A stretch of 64,000 bases of DNA from Plantago ovata. Lineage: Eukaryota; Streptophyta; Magnoliopsida; Lamiales; Plantaginaceae. Position numbers and translations under genes: made by a program. The DNA is taken from contig CM051457.1 of assembly GCA_028274465.1 (NCBI GenBank), positions 46,594,362 to 46,658,361 of the forward strand. Reading direction: 5' to 3'. The notes beneath the pieces are model-generated. The model saw nothing but the letters and a program-made list of their open reading frames with translations. It searched no databases and was not told where the DNA came from. Below are positions 36,588 through 48,175 of the stretch, piece by piece. Every line of letters begins with the position of its first letter. The first letter of the stretch is position 1.

Positions 36588-37012
36588 GTGTTTTGGTAGT
36601 AGATAAAGTATTTATCTCATTTATCTTTTATTTTGTTTGGTCCATTTTCCAAACCAATTATCTAAATGTGTATATAATGGAAAAGCCTTAAATAACCTTT
36701 AATGACCTTAGTGTTAAACTAACAATAAGGGGTGTTAAAATTCAATTACAATAGACCACGTGCACCAGAGCTGAGGTGGCCTGTTTATCCATTCCCAGAA
36801 ACTCATTCTCGCCCAAATTTTGAGGGGAATAGATAAATATGAAAACTTTTCCAAACTGCCAGCTCAATAGAACTAGCCAATCATAAGCCTGACCATGGGT
36901 ATTATCTCGGGTAGTAGATAAATTTTCTCCATGGTTATTTGTTGAACCAAACAGCCAAACCGTATGTTCCAATAGTATTTTATCTGCATTATCTGTTATA
37001 CCAAACGCTTCC
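36588..37012. mobile_element. Possible MITE
   Basis: Left tip tgttttggtagtagataa and the reverse complement of the right tip, gcgtttggtataacagataa, are similar, and both continue into alternating gataa/tatc sequence. About 420 bp, no coding capacity. No clear target duplication, so the family is left open. Confidence 0.35.
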
Positions 37013-37202
37013 TAACAGCTAATGTAGCCATAAAGTCAGCACAAGTGTTGGACTCCCTTCCTATCCACACAAACTTGGTCTCGCAAGACTTGTCTAAAAG
37101 CAACGTGCAATTCTCCACCACTGCATTGAGAGCGCCAAACAACTGTAAAATTGAAGTTGTGAAAGTTATTAATTTATGGTCGATTTGGAAAACATTATAC
37201 AT
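36996..37202 (-). pseudogene. RNase H-like (RVT_3) fragment
   Basis: On the minus strand a possible acceptor (ttttacag) precedes LFGALNAVVENCTLLL and FVWIGRESNTCADFMATLA. The pattern of a buried helix followed by W..RE.N..AD..A.LA is that of the RNase H-like domain found at the end of plant LINEs and related orphan genes. Only a short piece remains. Confidence 0.55.
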
Positions 37203-37898
37203 GATTGGTATATTTCAAGTATAAGCAATTGATGCTATTTATACCGTGGGGGTAAGTTTACACTTTATATGGGGCTAAGATATAGAAAATAATTCATTTT
37301 CTTAATTAAATATTAGGGAAACAAATAAAATTCACATGTTGGTCAGTTACACAACATATTTGTATGAGCTAAGAGTGGAGTTGCACACTAATTTGTGTAT
37401 GAGCTACCGAATGAAGTGATGTGATATATATAAGTATAGATATGGCTATTATAAATAGCTACAAATAGATATCAACAAGGCTGTCTGTTCAAATTTAATG
37501 AAGGGCACGACAAGTCAAATAGACAGCCTTTGTTGTGTTGAGGCATTGCTATGATAATAATGTGTGTTGGATAGCTAATTGCCGATCATAATGTGTGTTG
37601 ATCAACTCAACGCCTTCGCACAACAAGGCAGTCTATTCAACTTTAATGGAGGGCAGCTATTCACTGTGCTCTACCTGCGCGACCGTGTTCACCAGGCGAA
37701 AATGCTCGTGTTGATCGGAATTGTTTTGTTACAATTCCAACACATTAGTATTTTGATCGGAATATGTGCTTGGGTTTTCAAGTTGTCCTTTTCAGTTTTC
37801 ATTCTGGCGCAGTAGTAGTTGTCATTTTACTAAGAAACAACAGCATACAGAGTCACAGTAAAAACTGTTCAATCACTTCAATGTCATGCTCTACCTAC
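37203..37898. other. Spacer with inverted and direct repeats
   Basis: A 13-14 bp stem (caaggctgtct ... agacagccttt) forms a hairpin at about 37475-37540. A diverged copy of its left arm plus following sequence recurs as a direct repeat near 37621-37655 (caacaaggcagtctattcaa). No coding frame was recognised. Confidence 0.5.
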
Positions 37899-38108
37899 CT
37901 AATAGTTTTTCCTAATAATAATAACTTGAAGCAAATCATTGCATGGCCTCTCTTGTTCTGCTTTTATTCCCCTGACCGACTCTTCGGCAGCCTTGCAATC
38001 TTCTAGAACCAATTTCTGTAGCGTATCTATTTCTCCGATTCCTGCTGGAACCTCCTTGAATTTGCTAAAATTATCCTATCTCTACAGACTTCTCAAGATG
38101 CAAGTCAG

Positions 38109-41100
38109 ATGGTTGTTGAAGCCTCTGCACCAGAATCAACACTCCCTGCTCAGCAGGTAGCTAATAATTTTGGTATAAAAACAAAGTTTGACAGCTTAGT
38201 ACTTGTGTCTAACTTCAATTTATTTCAGGATGAACAAATGGAGGATGCTAATCAAGCTCCTCATGGAATGGAAATTGTACTACATGAGCTTGCTGACTCT
38301 CAGCAGGTAAATCATGTTTCAGACATAAACTCTAAAACAATTCTCCAAACCAATCCTGATCTAAATAACATTCTTTTTCAGGCTCAAAAGGAGACCACTG
38401 AAGTGGTACTCATCACTGAAGATTATCAAGTAAGTTCTGAAGAACTATACTTGAACTTCAAGAGGACAACTTTGTCAAGAGTTGCTAAGTCCGTCAGCAA
38501 TTGGCAAAGGTACAGGCGAATGGATTTCTCAGATCTTCACCTTCATCTCTCAAATGAGAAAAAGAGATCTTCTCTGCTGAAGCTCGAAACATTTGTCCAC
38601 TCCATCCTTCCTGAAGAAATGACATATTCTCAGCAAATGAGCTCCAATCTGATTGCTCAAATCAGAGAGAATATGATGGCCAAATTCAAGAGTGCCTCTC
38701 CAGCTGAACAAGCTGTGATGCTCAAAGGTCTATTTGTACCAGTGGTGGCTGATCCCCACAAAATAAATTAGGAAGAGGAAGTGACAAGTGTTGCTTTATA
38801 TAAGCACGTGGAGCTAGTCATTCTGACAGATGATGAAGAAGAAGAAGAAGAAGAAGATGAGAACATTCCCACTGATCCCAGTGATGATGAAGGAAAAGAT
38901 TCCAAGGACAAGAAAGACAATGATGATGACAATCAAGGTCCAAGTCCTGATGCAAGAGGATTGAAGTTAACAGTTGCTGAAAATACTCAATCTGACAATC
39001 AGCAAGCTGAACAACAACAATCTCAGCAAGAATCTCAACCTCCTGCTGCTGCTGAAAATCAAGCACCTGTGCAAGGTGCTGATACTGAAGAAGAATACGC
39101 CAGAAAAAGGGCTGCCTTGAAAAATGGCAAAAGTCCAGTTTCTGATGCCAAGGTTACTGAAGAAAACCTTGATGATGAGGATGAACAAGATGAAGATTAC
39201 CAATGCGCTCTAAAAAACAGTCTCTTGATCCATGCAAGGCATACGCAGGATCTAGAAATTGGTCAATCTTCAGGAGTGAGAACAAAGGAAGTCCCCTCCC
39301 TTCCACTTACTACTGGCGAAACTCCAGTAATTGAGTCTCATACTCAATTAAAACTAACTATTGGCGAAACTCCAGTAATTGAGCCCCAAACTCAATTAAA
39401 ACTAACTACTGGCGAAACTCCAGTAATTGAGCCCCAAACTCAATTGAAACAACTAACTACTGGTGAAACTCCAGTTGTGAGTCTGAAGCGTTGCCATCAG
39501 CAACCACTCAACAAAAAGGAAATGAAGCTACTGACAAAGGCTTAAAAGTTGCTCAACTTGATGAATCTGAGGATGATGACGACTTTTCAGAAAATGAGGA
39601 TGAACAATCCAAGAGAGACCCCAAAGTTGTTCAGATTCCTCCTCCTGATTACCTCACTTATGAAGGAGATTCTTCCGAACTAAAAGTTCATTCCTTGACA
39701 CCACATTTAGTGTCGTTCCCAAGAGTTGAGGAGTTTACTCCCAGATTTCTAGCACTAAAGCAAATCCATGATGCCTGCAAAGCTGAAGATGAGGCATTGC
39801 TTGCTGAGAGCCCACTTGACATTGGAAAGATATTGGCTACAGTGCTGAAACGCACTACAACTTTGACAATAGCTCAGAAAGACATCAGTCTTTATCACAA
39901 GAGCTATGAAGAAGATGTAAGTCAAGCGCTCAGGCTTGCAAAGAATGCTCTCGTCAAAGCTCAGACTTTAATGGATGAGAAGGCCGCAACTGAGAAAAGA
40001 CATGAAGAGAACATGATGAATATTCAAAAAGAGTTGTCAAAAATGACTTCTGACCAACAGCAAATCATCATGAAATATAACAGCTTAAGCACTCTTGCTG
40101 AAAATTGCAATGAGTTTTATTCTCTGCACATCACCCCGATGTTGCAATCCATGTCTAAGGGGGAAGAAAAGAAGAGATCCAGAAAAAGAAACCAATCCCC
40201 TCCTCCTCCTGTTGTTGATGTGCCTTTGCCCATAGAACCGCTTGCTGAAAAAGAGCAAAGTTCTAAAAGGCAAGCAGAATCTGAGTTGAATTCAGCAAGT
40301 GCCAAAAAGAGAAAAACTGCTGCTGAAACTCAAGATCTTTGCCATACTGAAAGTCATCACAATCTGAATGAAGAAGATGATGAAGATGATGACAATCAAA
40401 CAATAGCTCAAGCCATAAGAGCTAGACCCTTAACAGCCTTGACTTTGTCTGGCCACTCAAAGCATTTCTCGTCTGACTCTTCAGCAAGAGATCAAGACAA
40501 TGCTAAGACAAGAAGAAGAAGGCAAAGACAGGAAGAAAAGAGGCTGGCCAGCATTGCTATTGGCTCCGGCATTGAATATACAAAAACCAGCAATGAGGAA
40601 ACCACTCAGAATGTAATCAGAAACATTCATGGTTGCTGGATCTTAAAGCTGGAAGACTTGCTGGTAAATGAGTTCTTTCCTACAGCCATTTTGAATCAAA
40701 TGTTCAAATGGATTGAACTCAAGGTCCAAAGAAAGCAAAGGGAAGAATCCCTCCCAAGAAATATTGCTGGGAAATGGTTGAATCTAGAGGTCTATGTAAG
40801 AAGAGTTGCCATTGGTAAGACATACAAGCAAGAACCAGATATAATCAAACCACCTGGCATCGCTTTCTATGCTGACCCGGTAACAAAGAAACCTAAGAAG
40901 AAACTTGGATTGATTCCTTATGAGTACTTCTATCTGACTGCTCAGGATCAAGAAGAAGATCTTCTCTGGTTAAGAAAGATTCATCCGAGAAACATTTCAG
41001 ATACACAGCTTCTCCATGCCAGCAATTGGGGCATGCATTTGTGGGTAATTAACTACATGGAAATGAATGCTGAAAAGCATCATCATACTGCCTGCAAAAA

Positions 41101-41227
41101 TGCAAGAATTCTTCAACTACAAGTCCGTAGGCTTCTGGAAAACTACGAGAAGGATTGTGTTGAATTCACTGCTCTTGCTGAGAAGAGTGTAAGAGAGATT
41201 CTGAGAAAATCCTCTGAAAGAGTTTAA
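38109..41227 (+). pseudogene. Additional (env-like position) ORF of the Sirevirus-like element
   Basis: Three stretches: 38109-38771 and 38781-39545 share a frame, separated by a TAG at 38769-38771. A frameshift near 39480 leads into 39491-41227. Short segments with GT...CAG borders near 38156-38228 and 38308-38382 may be introns. The product is hydrophilic: acidic runs (DDEEEEEEEDE), a 16-residue tandem repeat (TTGETPVIEPQTQLKL type, 39307-39470), a coiled-coil part, a basic nuclear-signal-like part (KKRSRKRNQ) and a conserved-looking C-terminus. No signal peptide or clear membrane helix is visible, so an envelope role is not supported. Function unknown. Confidence 0.6.
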
Positions 41228-41488
41228 GTCCCTGCAATAGTTTTTGATAAAGTTTTTGTTTGCTGATTCATTGTTATCTATGATTTCTTGTAAACTTCTG
41301 AATGATAACTTTCAGCAATGAATTCTTTTTGACTCTTATTGGTTTTTGATTATGCAACTTACTTATGCTTACTGTTTATTATTTCAAGTATGCTTGCATT
41401 AATCATCTGATTTATTCAACATCAGAAACCTCTAAAAGGGTAACAATTAATTTAGCCATGGATTGCTAACATCAAAAAGGGGGAAAGT

Positions 41489-43216
41489 TGTTAGAAAACT
41501 TGTAATTTTGATGAGCAATTAACCATGCTAAATTAAGAACAGTCCAGTAACTAGTACTCTTAAGGCCCATAGGAATTTAGAATTTTAAGGACATTGTAAA
41601 AGAGGAACGTTTGCTGATGACTTAGATAGGTGTTAGATAAGTTATTTCTTTTGTGTATGACGTATTTTAATTTCTGAGAAGAAATTAATTTATTGACACA
41701 TTTTGTGGATGACGTACTTTAATTTCTGTGAAGAAATTAATCTATTGACACATTTGCGTATGATATATTTTATTTTCTGAAAAGAAAATATCTTATTGAT
41801 GCTTAGCTTTGATGTAACTTATTTTCTGAAAAGAAAATGACCTATTGAAGCATTTGCTGAAGATATATTTTGTTTATTACAAACAAATTATTGAAGCAAA
41901 TAAGAAACCGGTCAGAATCTTGAAGACTTTTGAAGATCTGAAGACTTGAAGACTTGAAGATTGCTGAAGACTGGTAAGGCACGTGTTGCTCAGAAAGTGA
42001 AATTTTCAGCAACAGCATTGCATAAGTGAAAATCTGAAAGACAGAATAGGTTGTGCTTGCTGAAACTGAGAATGAACACTTGCTGATGAACATATGTGAC
42101 CTCTTGCTGAATGTACGTGATTTTGCGCTCCATTGTTACTGTTTGAATTCTATTCAAAGGTGCATTTAATGCAAAGCTTACACATAAAGGACATGAAGAC
42201 TAGAAGACAAACAAAGGTTGCTGCTGAAAGTACAAAAGCAAGATAGTGACATGTTAAGGAACAAAAGCCTTAGGATTTGAAATTCAAACGGCTCCTTGCT
42301 TGCACTATAAATAGAGGTCATCCGGCAAAGAGTTGAAGTGTGTCAACAACGTGATCAAACTCTCACTTGTGCTTAAAATTCACAAACTCTCAAACACTCT
42401 TACTGCCATTGATCCGTTCCAAGACTTAAAGCTTGAAAAAGCTACTTGTGAAGAAGTAGAACAAACTCGGCTAAGAAATTAGTTAAGTGTTCTTTCTTTC
42501 GAACAAGAACAAGTCTTGACACCAGAAACAATCAAACTTGTTTACTGCAAAGTATTCCAAGTTGTGTTTCTTAGATTACTTGTTTTAACTGAATAAGTTA
42601 TAATTAAGTTATCTCACCCCAAAACTCTCTAACTGAAAATACACCCTTTCAGGCGTGATATTCAGGGGAACTTAATCAAGCATAGTTTTGCTGATTAAAA
42701 GTACCAAGTTTGGTGGAGAACAAGGTTGAGTTCTCTAGTTTAGGTTGGAGACAAAGCAAGTGTGCTTTGGTTTCTGTCGAATCACTTTAGATAGGAGATT
42801 GTAAGGAACTTCAATCATATCTTAGTGGATTCAGTCCTAGAAAGGACAAAGTGGATTAGTTGGGAGATTACGCCACTCTCAGATACCACTCTAAAAGCGT
42901 TTGTGTGATTTACTTACTGCAATTAGCTTTCAGCAAATTATATTTGTTTGTACACACACTCACTTCACTTGCTGAAACACTTTACTTGCTGAAAAAGCAC
43001 TTATCGTTTCAAAGACTTCCGCTCTCTGATTTTAAGTATCAGCAAACCAAGCTACTGTAAAGTAACTTACGCTTGCTGAGAAAGTTAAGTATCAGCAACC
43101 TCATTACTGAAAAGTAATAAGTACTTGCTGAGAAAATTTTAAACGACAAAAGTTTGAAAAGACTATTCACCCCCCCCCCCCCTCTAGTCTTTTCTTGTTG
43201 TTTAAAGGGACCAACA
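41489..43216 (+). repeat. Complete 3' LTR of the Sirevirus-like element
   Basis: 1728 bp, TGTT...AACA. Near the start (about 41640-41860) are four tandem ~60 bp units each centred on a palindrome (aatttctgagaagaaatt; attttctgaaaagaaaat). TATA box tataaata at 42306-42313. A C-run of about 13 at 43170. Confidence 0.82.
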
Positions 43217-44337
43217 GTGACCTCTTGCTGAAAGTACTGGATTTTGCGCTCCAATGTTACTGTTTGAATTCTATTCAAATGTGCATTAAATGCAAAGTTT
43301 ACACGCGAAGGACTTGACGACTAGAAGATAAACAAAGACGCTGCTGAAAGTACAAAAGCAAGATAGTGACATGTTAAGGAACAAAAGCCTTAGGATTTGA
43401 AATTCAAACGGCTCCTTACTTACACTATAAATAGAGGTCATATGGCGAAGAATTGAAGTGTGTCAACAACGTGATCAAACTCTCACTTGTGCTTAAACTT
43501 ACATACCTTCAAACTCTTTACATCTGCCATTGATTCGTTCCAAGACTTAAGGCTTGAAAAAGCTACTTGTGAAGAAGTAGAACAAACTCGGCTAAGAAAT
43601 TAGTTAAGTGTTCTTTCTTTCGAACAAGAACAAGTCTTGACACCAGAAACAATCAAACTTGTTTACTGCAAAGTATTCCAAGTTGTGTTTCTTAGATTAC
43701 TTGTTGTAACTGAATAAGTTATAATTAAGTTATCTCACCCCAAAACTCTCTAACTGAAAATACACCCTTTCAGACGTGATATTCAGGGGGGACTTAATCG
43801 AGCATAGTTTTGCTGATTAAAAGTACCAAGTTTGGTGGAGAACAAGGTTGAGTTCTCTAGTTTAGGTTGGAGACGAAGCAAGTGTGCTTTGGTTTCTGTT
43901 GAATCGCTCTAGATAGGAGATTGTAAGGAACCTCAATCATATCTTAGTGGATTCAGTCCTAAAAAGGACGAAGTGGATTAGTTGAGAGATTACGCCACTC
44001 TCAAATACCACTATAAAAGTGTTTGTGTGATTTATTTTCTGTACTTAGCTTTCAACAATTCATATCTGTCTGTACACAGTCACTCACTTCACTTGCTGAA
44101 ACCTTTACTTGCTGAAAAAGCACTTACTGTATCAAATACTTCCGCTCTCTGATTTTAAGTATCAGCAAACCAAGATACTGTAAAGTAACTTACGCTTGCT
44201 GAGAAAGTTAAGTATCAGCGGACTCAGACTCATTACTGAAAAGTAATAAGTACTTGATGAGAAAGTTTTAAACGACGAAAGTTTGAAAATATTATTCACC
44301 CCCCTCTAGTCTGTTCTTGTTGTTTAAAGGACCAACA
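43217..44337 (+). repeat. Partial LTR of the same family
   Basis: 1121 bp, colinear with 42096-43216 (also 1121 bp) and ending in the same ACCAACA. It begins GTGACCTC, LTR position 608. It carries its own tataaata at 43426-43433. Confidence 0.88.
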
Positions 44338-46608
44338 TTTACCTTCTTCAACCGCATATTCCTTCAGTTTTAGAACCTCAAGGTTTGGTAACGATCCAAT
44401 AGCAGACATCTTTTCCTGGGGCATTACGGTCCCTTTCAAACACAATTTCTTGAGCTTATGCGGAAAGCACAAATCACTCACTTGTATCGAACAGTCAGAT
44501 TCGATAGTGAGGTCTTCCAATTTGTGTAGATGAACAAGATTATCAAGGCGGAAAAGAGTTTCACCATCGAGATAATTATTGTAAAACAGCTTCAACTTCT
44601 TCAGGTTTGAAAGCTTTGCCACCGTACTCCTGGTCAAATCGAAATTTGTTACCCAAGTTAGTGTTTGAAGGGCGCTGGCACAACTGATCTGGCTGAGTGT
44701 AGCTGGACATGGCGGCAATTTGCTTTCTCTGACTAAGATAAGATGTCTCAGGCGTCGCATCTCCCAGATTTCAGATGGCAAAACCAACGTGTAGCAATCG
44801 ACATACCATCCTCGGCTGCTAAAAATAAGCGTCTCAAGATTTTGTAGCTTGGATATTGATTCACCAACTGTTGTAGGTAGGTTGCTTTCTTCTACAAAAT
44901 CAAGGTCAATGTGAAGGTATCTCAAGTTGGTCAGTCGATATACAACACTGAGTTGAGGGTCAGTAACTGCCATCAACACCCTCATTAACCTGAAATTCTG
45001 GATAATAACAGACAGCTCATCGTAATAACAACCGTGACATAGAAGAGACCGGACATGTGTGTAGGAAGATAGTTTACCAGTAACGTAGGAATGAGTAAAA
45101 CTTACTCTGCGCAGGTTGTCACCGGCCTTCCTCAATGGATATGAATCTAAACTGCACGAAAATTTCTCTTCGTGTGCTTTTCTTACGCTTAGATCACGTA
45201 GGACATCATGCATGCTGCAAGTTTTGATTCTTCCATTGTGCTTCTTCTTCTTCTTCACCAAAACAAGACTTCTTGCTACAAGCTCCTCCAAGTATTCCTC
45301 CCCAACTTCCTCCATTTCTTTTGATCCTCTTGCTTTCAAGAACCCTTCTGCCACCCATAACCTCACAAGTTCGTCTGCTCGAATCTCAGAGTCTTCCTTG
45401 AAGAGTCCGAGATACAAGAAGCATGGTTTTAAGTAAGGAGGCAAGTTGTTGTAACTCGAACCAAGAATACTTAACAAGTGAGCCTCATAATTTGCAGCCA
45501 TTTCTGATTTTGTGTCTCTTGCAACTCGTTCCCAAAATTCCTCTGTCATGTTGAATTTGAAAAGCCCTGCTATTGCAACTACCGCAAGCGGGAGTCCTTT
45601 GCAGTTTTTTGCAATTCTCCTTCCGGGATCTTCTAGTATCTTCTTAGGCCAATTCTTGTTTCCACCCACCTTTTCCCGCAGCAGGTCCCAACTCTGCTCC
45701 TCATTCAGGAATGGCATTCATGTACCTGACTTGAAGAGCCAACATACGCAGCCACATCTAACAGCCGCGTTGTAAAGATGATGCGACTGCCTTTGTTGTC
45801 ATCAGGGAATGCATTCCTAATACCATCCCATGCTTTTGCATCCCACATGTCATCAAGCACAATAAGATATCTGCGGCCTATCAATCTTTGGTGCAGGAAT
45901 ACTATCAGATTTTCGTCTGGTGCATTTTTCTGCTCAGATGGAAGAAGCCCACGAAGAATCTCCTTGACATTGTATTCCTGTGAAACAGTCAGCCAGGAAC
46001 AAATATCGAAATGAGGCAGCGTCCTGGGATGTTGGTAGACAGCTCTAGCTAGAGTAGTCTTGCCGATTCCTCCCATCCCCGTGTTGGGAATGACCTCGAG
46101 ACTGGGCCGTCTTCCAAAAATCCTATCCATCAGCTCCATCGGAATCTCTTTTTGGCAGTAGGGAATATTATACTTGAAGAAGTTGTTGTAGACAAAGGAC
46201 GGTGTGCTCCTGATGTATCTTCATGCTGGCGATAGTTTTCCTTCATTACAGTGGCCTCCTTCAGTAGGATAACAATTTCTCTAGCACAATGATCAAATGC
46301 TGATGAAGTTCTTTCTACTGACAATAATCGCAAGCATAAATCCGTAAGTTTTTCAAACAAGGATTTCCAAACGTAATTTTCAATGATATCCTCTATCTGG
46401 TAGGCAGCATCTCTGATTCGACTTTCAAGTACATTGATGGATGAATCAGATCTGCATGAAAGATCTTCTAGAACGTTTTTCAACCAGCAACGTTCTCGTG
46501 TACAGAGATCATTTCTTCTTTGCTGCAGAGGTGAATGTATGCTTGAATCTGAGGCATGATTAGGTCAATGACCTTGGAAAGAGAAAGGAGAGAAGCATAT
46601 GCTGCCAT

Positions 46609-47010
46609 TGTTATGTGTTGTTGTTCTAGCTAAGCTAATATATGCAGGAAAGAAAAAGAAATAAATTGAGAAGAAAAAAGAGCAGGCAATTTGTTGGACT
46701 GAAAACAAAACTGTGGATTTATGGGTGATGCAGAGTAATAGTACTACTACAAATGGAATAATTAAAGAAGGAAATATGAATTAGTTGAGCAAATTATTTG
46801 ATTGATGAATTCTCTACCTTCTGGTAATTACTTATATAGGAAGTACTCTGATTACTGTATTATTATTACATTAAATGGTCTAATTATTAGTACTAAACAG
46901 CCATTACAGACTATTACTAGTACTATTAAATTCCTGGCCAGTTGTTCATGTGAATCTGTCTTAATTATTCTGCTTAATCTATACTGCTTCTACAGTTCTA
47001 CTCCACTAAT
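46609..47010. other. Former promoter region of the NLR gene
   Basis: AT-rich sequence upstream of the NLR start. No coding frame or clear TATA box selected. Confidence 0.4.
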
Positions 47011-47123
47011 ATTCTAGCAAGACTCTGATACCAAATTATATCTTTGCTGTCTGCAATAATTGAGTGGAAATCTCAAATCTGTAAAATCTTAGCCTGTTAA
47101 TAACAGATTCTGTAAATGTTTGG
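47011..47123 (+). pseudogene. Fragment of the U-box kinase gene 3' end
   Basis: attct.agcaagactctgataccaaattata ... attgagtggaaatct ... cagattctgta.atgttt matches 18536-18638, the last codons and early 3' UTR of the intact gene. A 15-base insertion sits in the middle. Only this ~110 bp piece is left. Confidence 0.72.
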
Positions 47124-47281
47124 TCAAACTCGACTGGTATCAACCATTTAAGCAAAAATCATCCTCAGCATTAAAGTAACTTTGAAATTTGAATCAAAAT
47201 CCCAGAAATAGATAATCAACAAAAGCTACAATTTCAGCCTGTTTCGCTTGATCTACTAATTCGAACAACATGCTTCAAAAT

Positions 47282-47481
47282 CTAAACAAGAATGGAAGCA
47301 AGATTGTACCGTACAGCTTTGCCCTGAGAATCCAGAACCAGGTACAAATCCTCCTCCTTTTCACCATGAACCACAGAAAGTACACTCCAGACACTTACGT
47401 GATCATCACTTTTGAAGTCAGCACTAAACATCTGTGAGACATTTAATAAAATGAGAAGGCTTAGAGAATGATCCAATGGCC
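47282..47481 (-). other. Short unrecognised coding-like fragment
   Basis: Open minus-strand stretch with SVWSVLSVVHGEKEEDLYLV and LDSQGKAVRYNL. It has the look of a beta-strand-rich C-terminal part of an F-box-type protein, but I cannot name the family. No start, stop context or splice partner was found. Confidence 0.25.
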
Positions 47482-47484
47482 TGT

Positions 47485-48175
47485 AACATCATGGAGTTTG
47501 CACGAAAGGGAACGACTCGACGGTTCTGGATACGAGATAACTTGTTGTTCACCAAGGGAGATCGGTTATTCGTGCCCAAGTGGGGGAGTTTGAGGCGAGA
47601 TATTGTGAAGGAGTGAGTGCCATGACTCCCAATGGGCGGGACATCCGGGGATGCATCGCACTATGGCGTTAATGGAGGATGCATGCTATTGGCCTAGGAT
47701 GTCGAGTCGTTCGTACATGCTTGGTGTGCCAACAAAACAAGATTGAGCAACATCAACCAGGAGGATTGTTCCAGCCCTTACCAATACCGGAACACCCGTT
47801 CGAGATCATTTCGATAGATTTCATTGCGCAAGTCGAAGGGATACGGGTCAATTGTCGTTGTAGTGGACATGTTTTCGAAGTATGCCACGGTCATTCCTAC
47901 TCCACCCGACGTGACGGCCTTGGACACGACCAAATAGTTGAAGCATGTTGTGAAGCATTATGGAGTTCCAAAGACGATAATTCGTGACCGAGACCCACGC
48001 TTCACAAGGAAATTCTAGTCTGAGTTATTCAAATTGTTGGGCTCTAACTTGGCATTCTCGACCAGTTTTCACCCACAACCCGATGGACAGACGGATGTTC
48101 AATGCCCTGTTGAGTTAGCAACGGGACGGCAACCAATAACTCCACATAGTGTGGCCACGGGTTACACGGGGAAAT
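47485..48175 (+). pseudogene. Ty3/gypsy integrase fragment
   Basis: Reads, with several frame changes, LLFTKGDRLFVPKWG, then CHDSQWAGHPGM (zinc-binding HHCC region), RTCLVCQQNKIEQ, the core FEIISIDFI, VVVDMFSKYATVI, HYGVPKTIIRDRDPRF and SFHPQPDGQTD, and then jumps to VELATGRQP. The core glutamate region between the last two is deleted. LTRs, RT and gag are absent. Confidence 0.8.

Larger units (their letters stand above)
38067..44337 (+). mobile_element. Sirevirus-like (copia) retroelement fragment inserted in the NLR gene
   Basis: Lacks the 5' LTR, gag and pol. What remains is a long post-pol reading-frame region, a purine tract (caaaaagggggaaag, 41473-41487), a complete 3' LTR (41489-43216, TGTTAGAAAAC...GGACCAACA) and then a second, partial LTR (43217-44337). 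An additional ORF after pol and a CAAAAAGGGGGA tract before the 3' LTR are typical of Sireviruses. The right border with NLR sequence is exact (ACCAACA at 44337, NLR resumes at 44338). The left border is between 38066 and about 38085. Confidence 0.75.
37899..46608 (-). pseudogene. CC-NBS-LRR (late blight R1-like) gene, split by a retroelement
   Basis: Start ATG at 46608-46606. Coiled-coil domain to about 46170; NB-ARC with P-loop GMGGIGKTT (about 46040-46080), kinase-2 YLIVLDDMW (about 45850), GSRIIFTTR, GLPLA (about 45590), MHD in CSMHDVLRDL (about 45210); then LRRs down to 44338, where the frame runs into an LTR. The C-terminal end, KFKEVPAGIGEIDTLQ with a stop at 37899-37901, is found on the far side at 38066-37899 in the same strand. 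About 45 residues between the two halves are missing. Single-base frameshifts lie near 46487, between 46140 and 46215, and near 45718. Such proteins detect pathogen effectors; this copy is dead, and the frameshifts suggest it decayed independently of the insertion. Confidence 0.88.

Noticed and set aside
38109..41227. A retroviral-type envelope gene
   Set aside because: No signal peptide, convincing membrane helix or cleavage motif is visible; only its position after pol resembles env.
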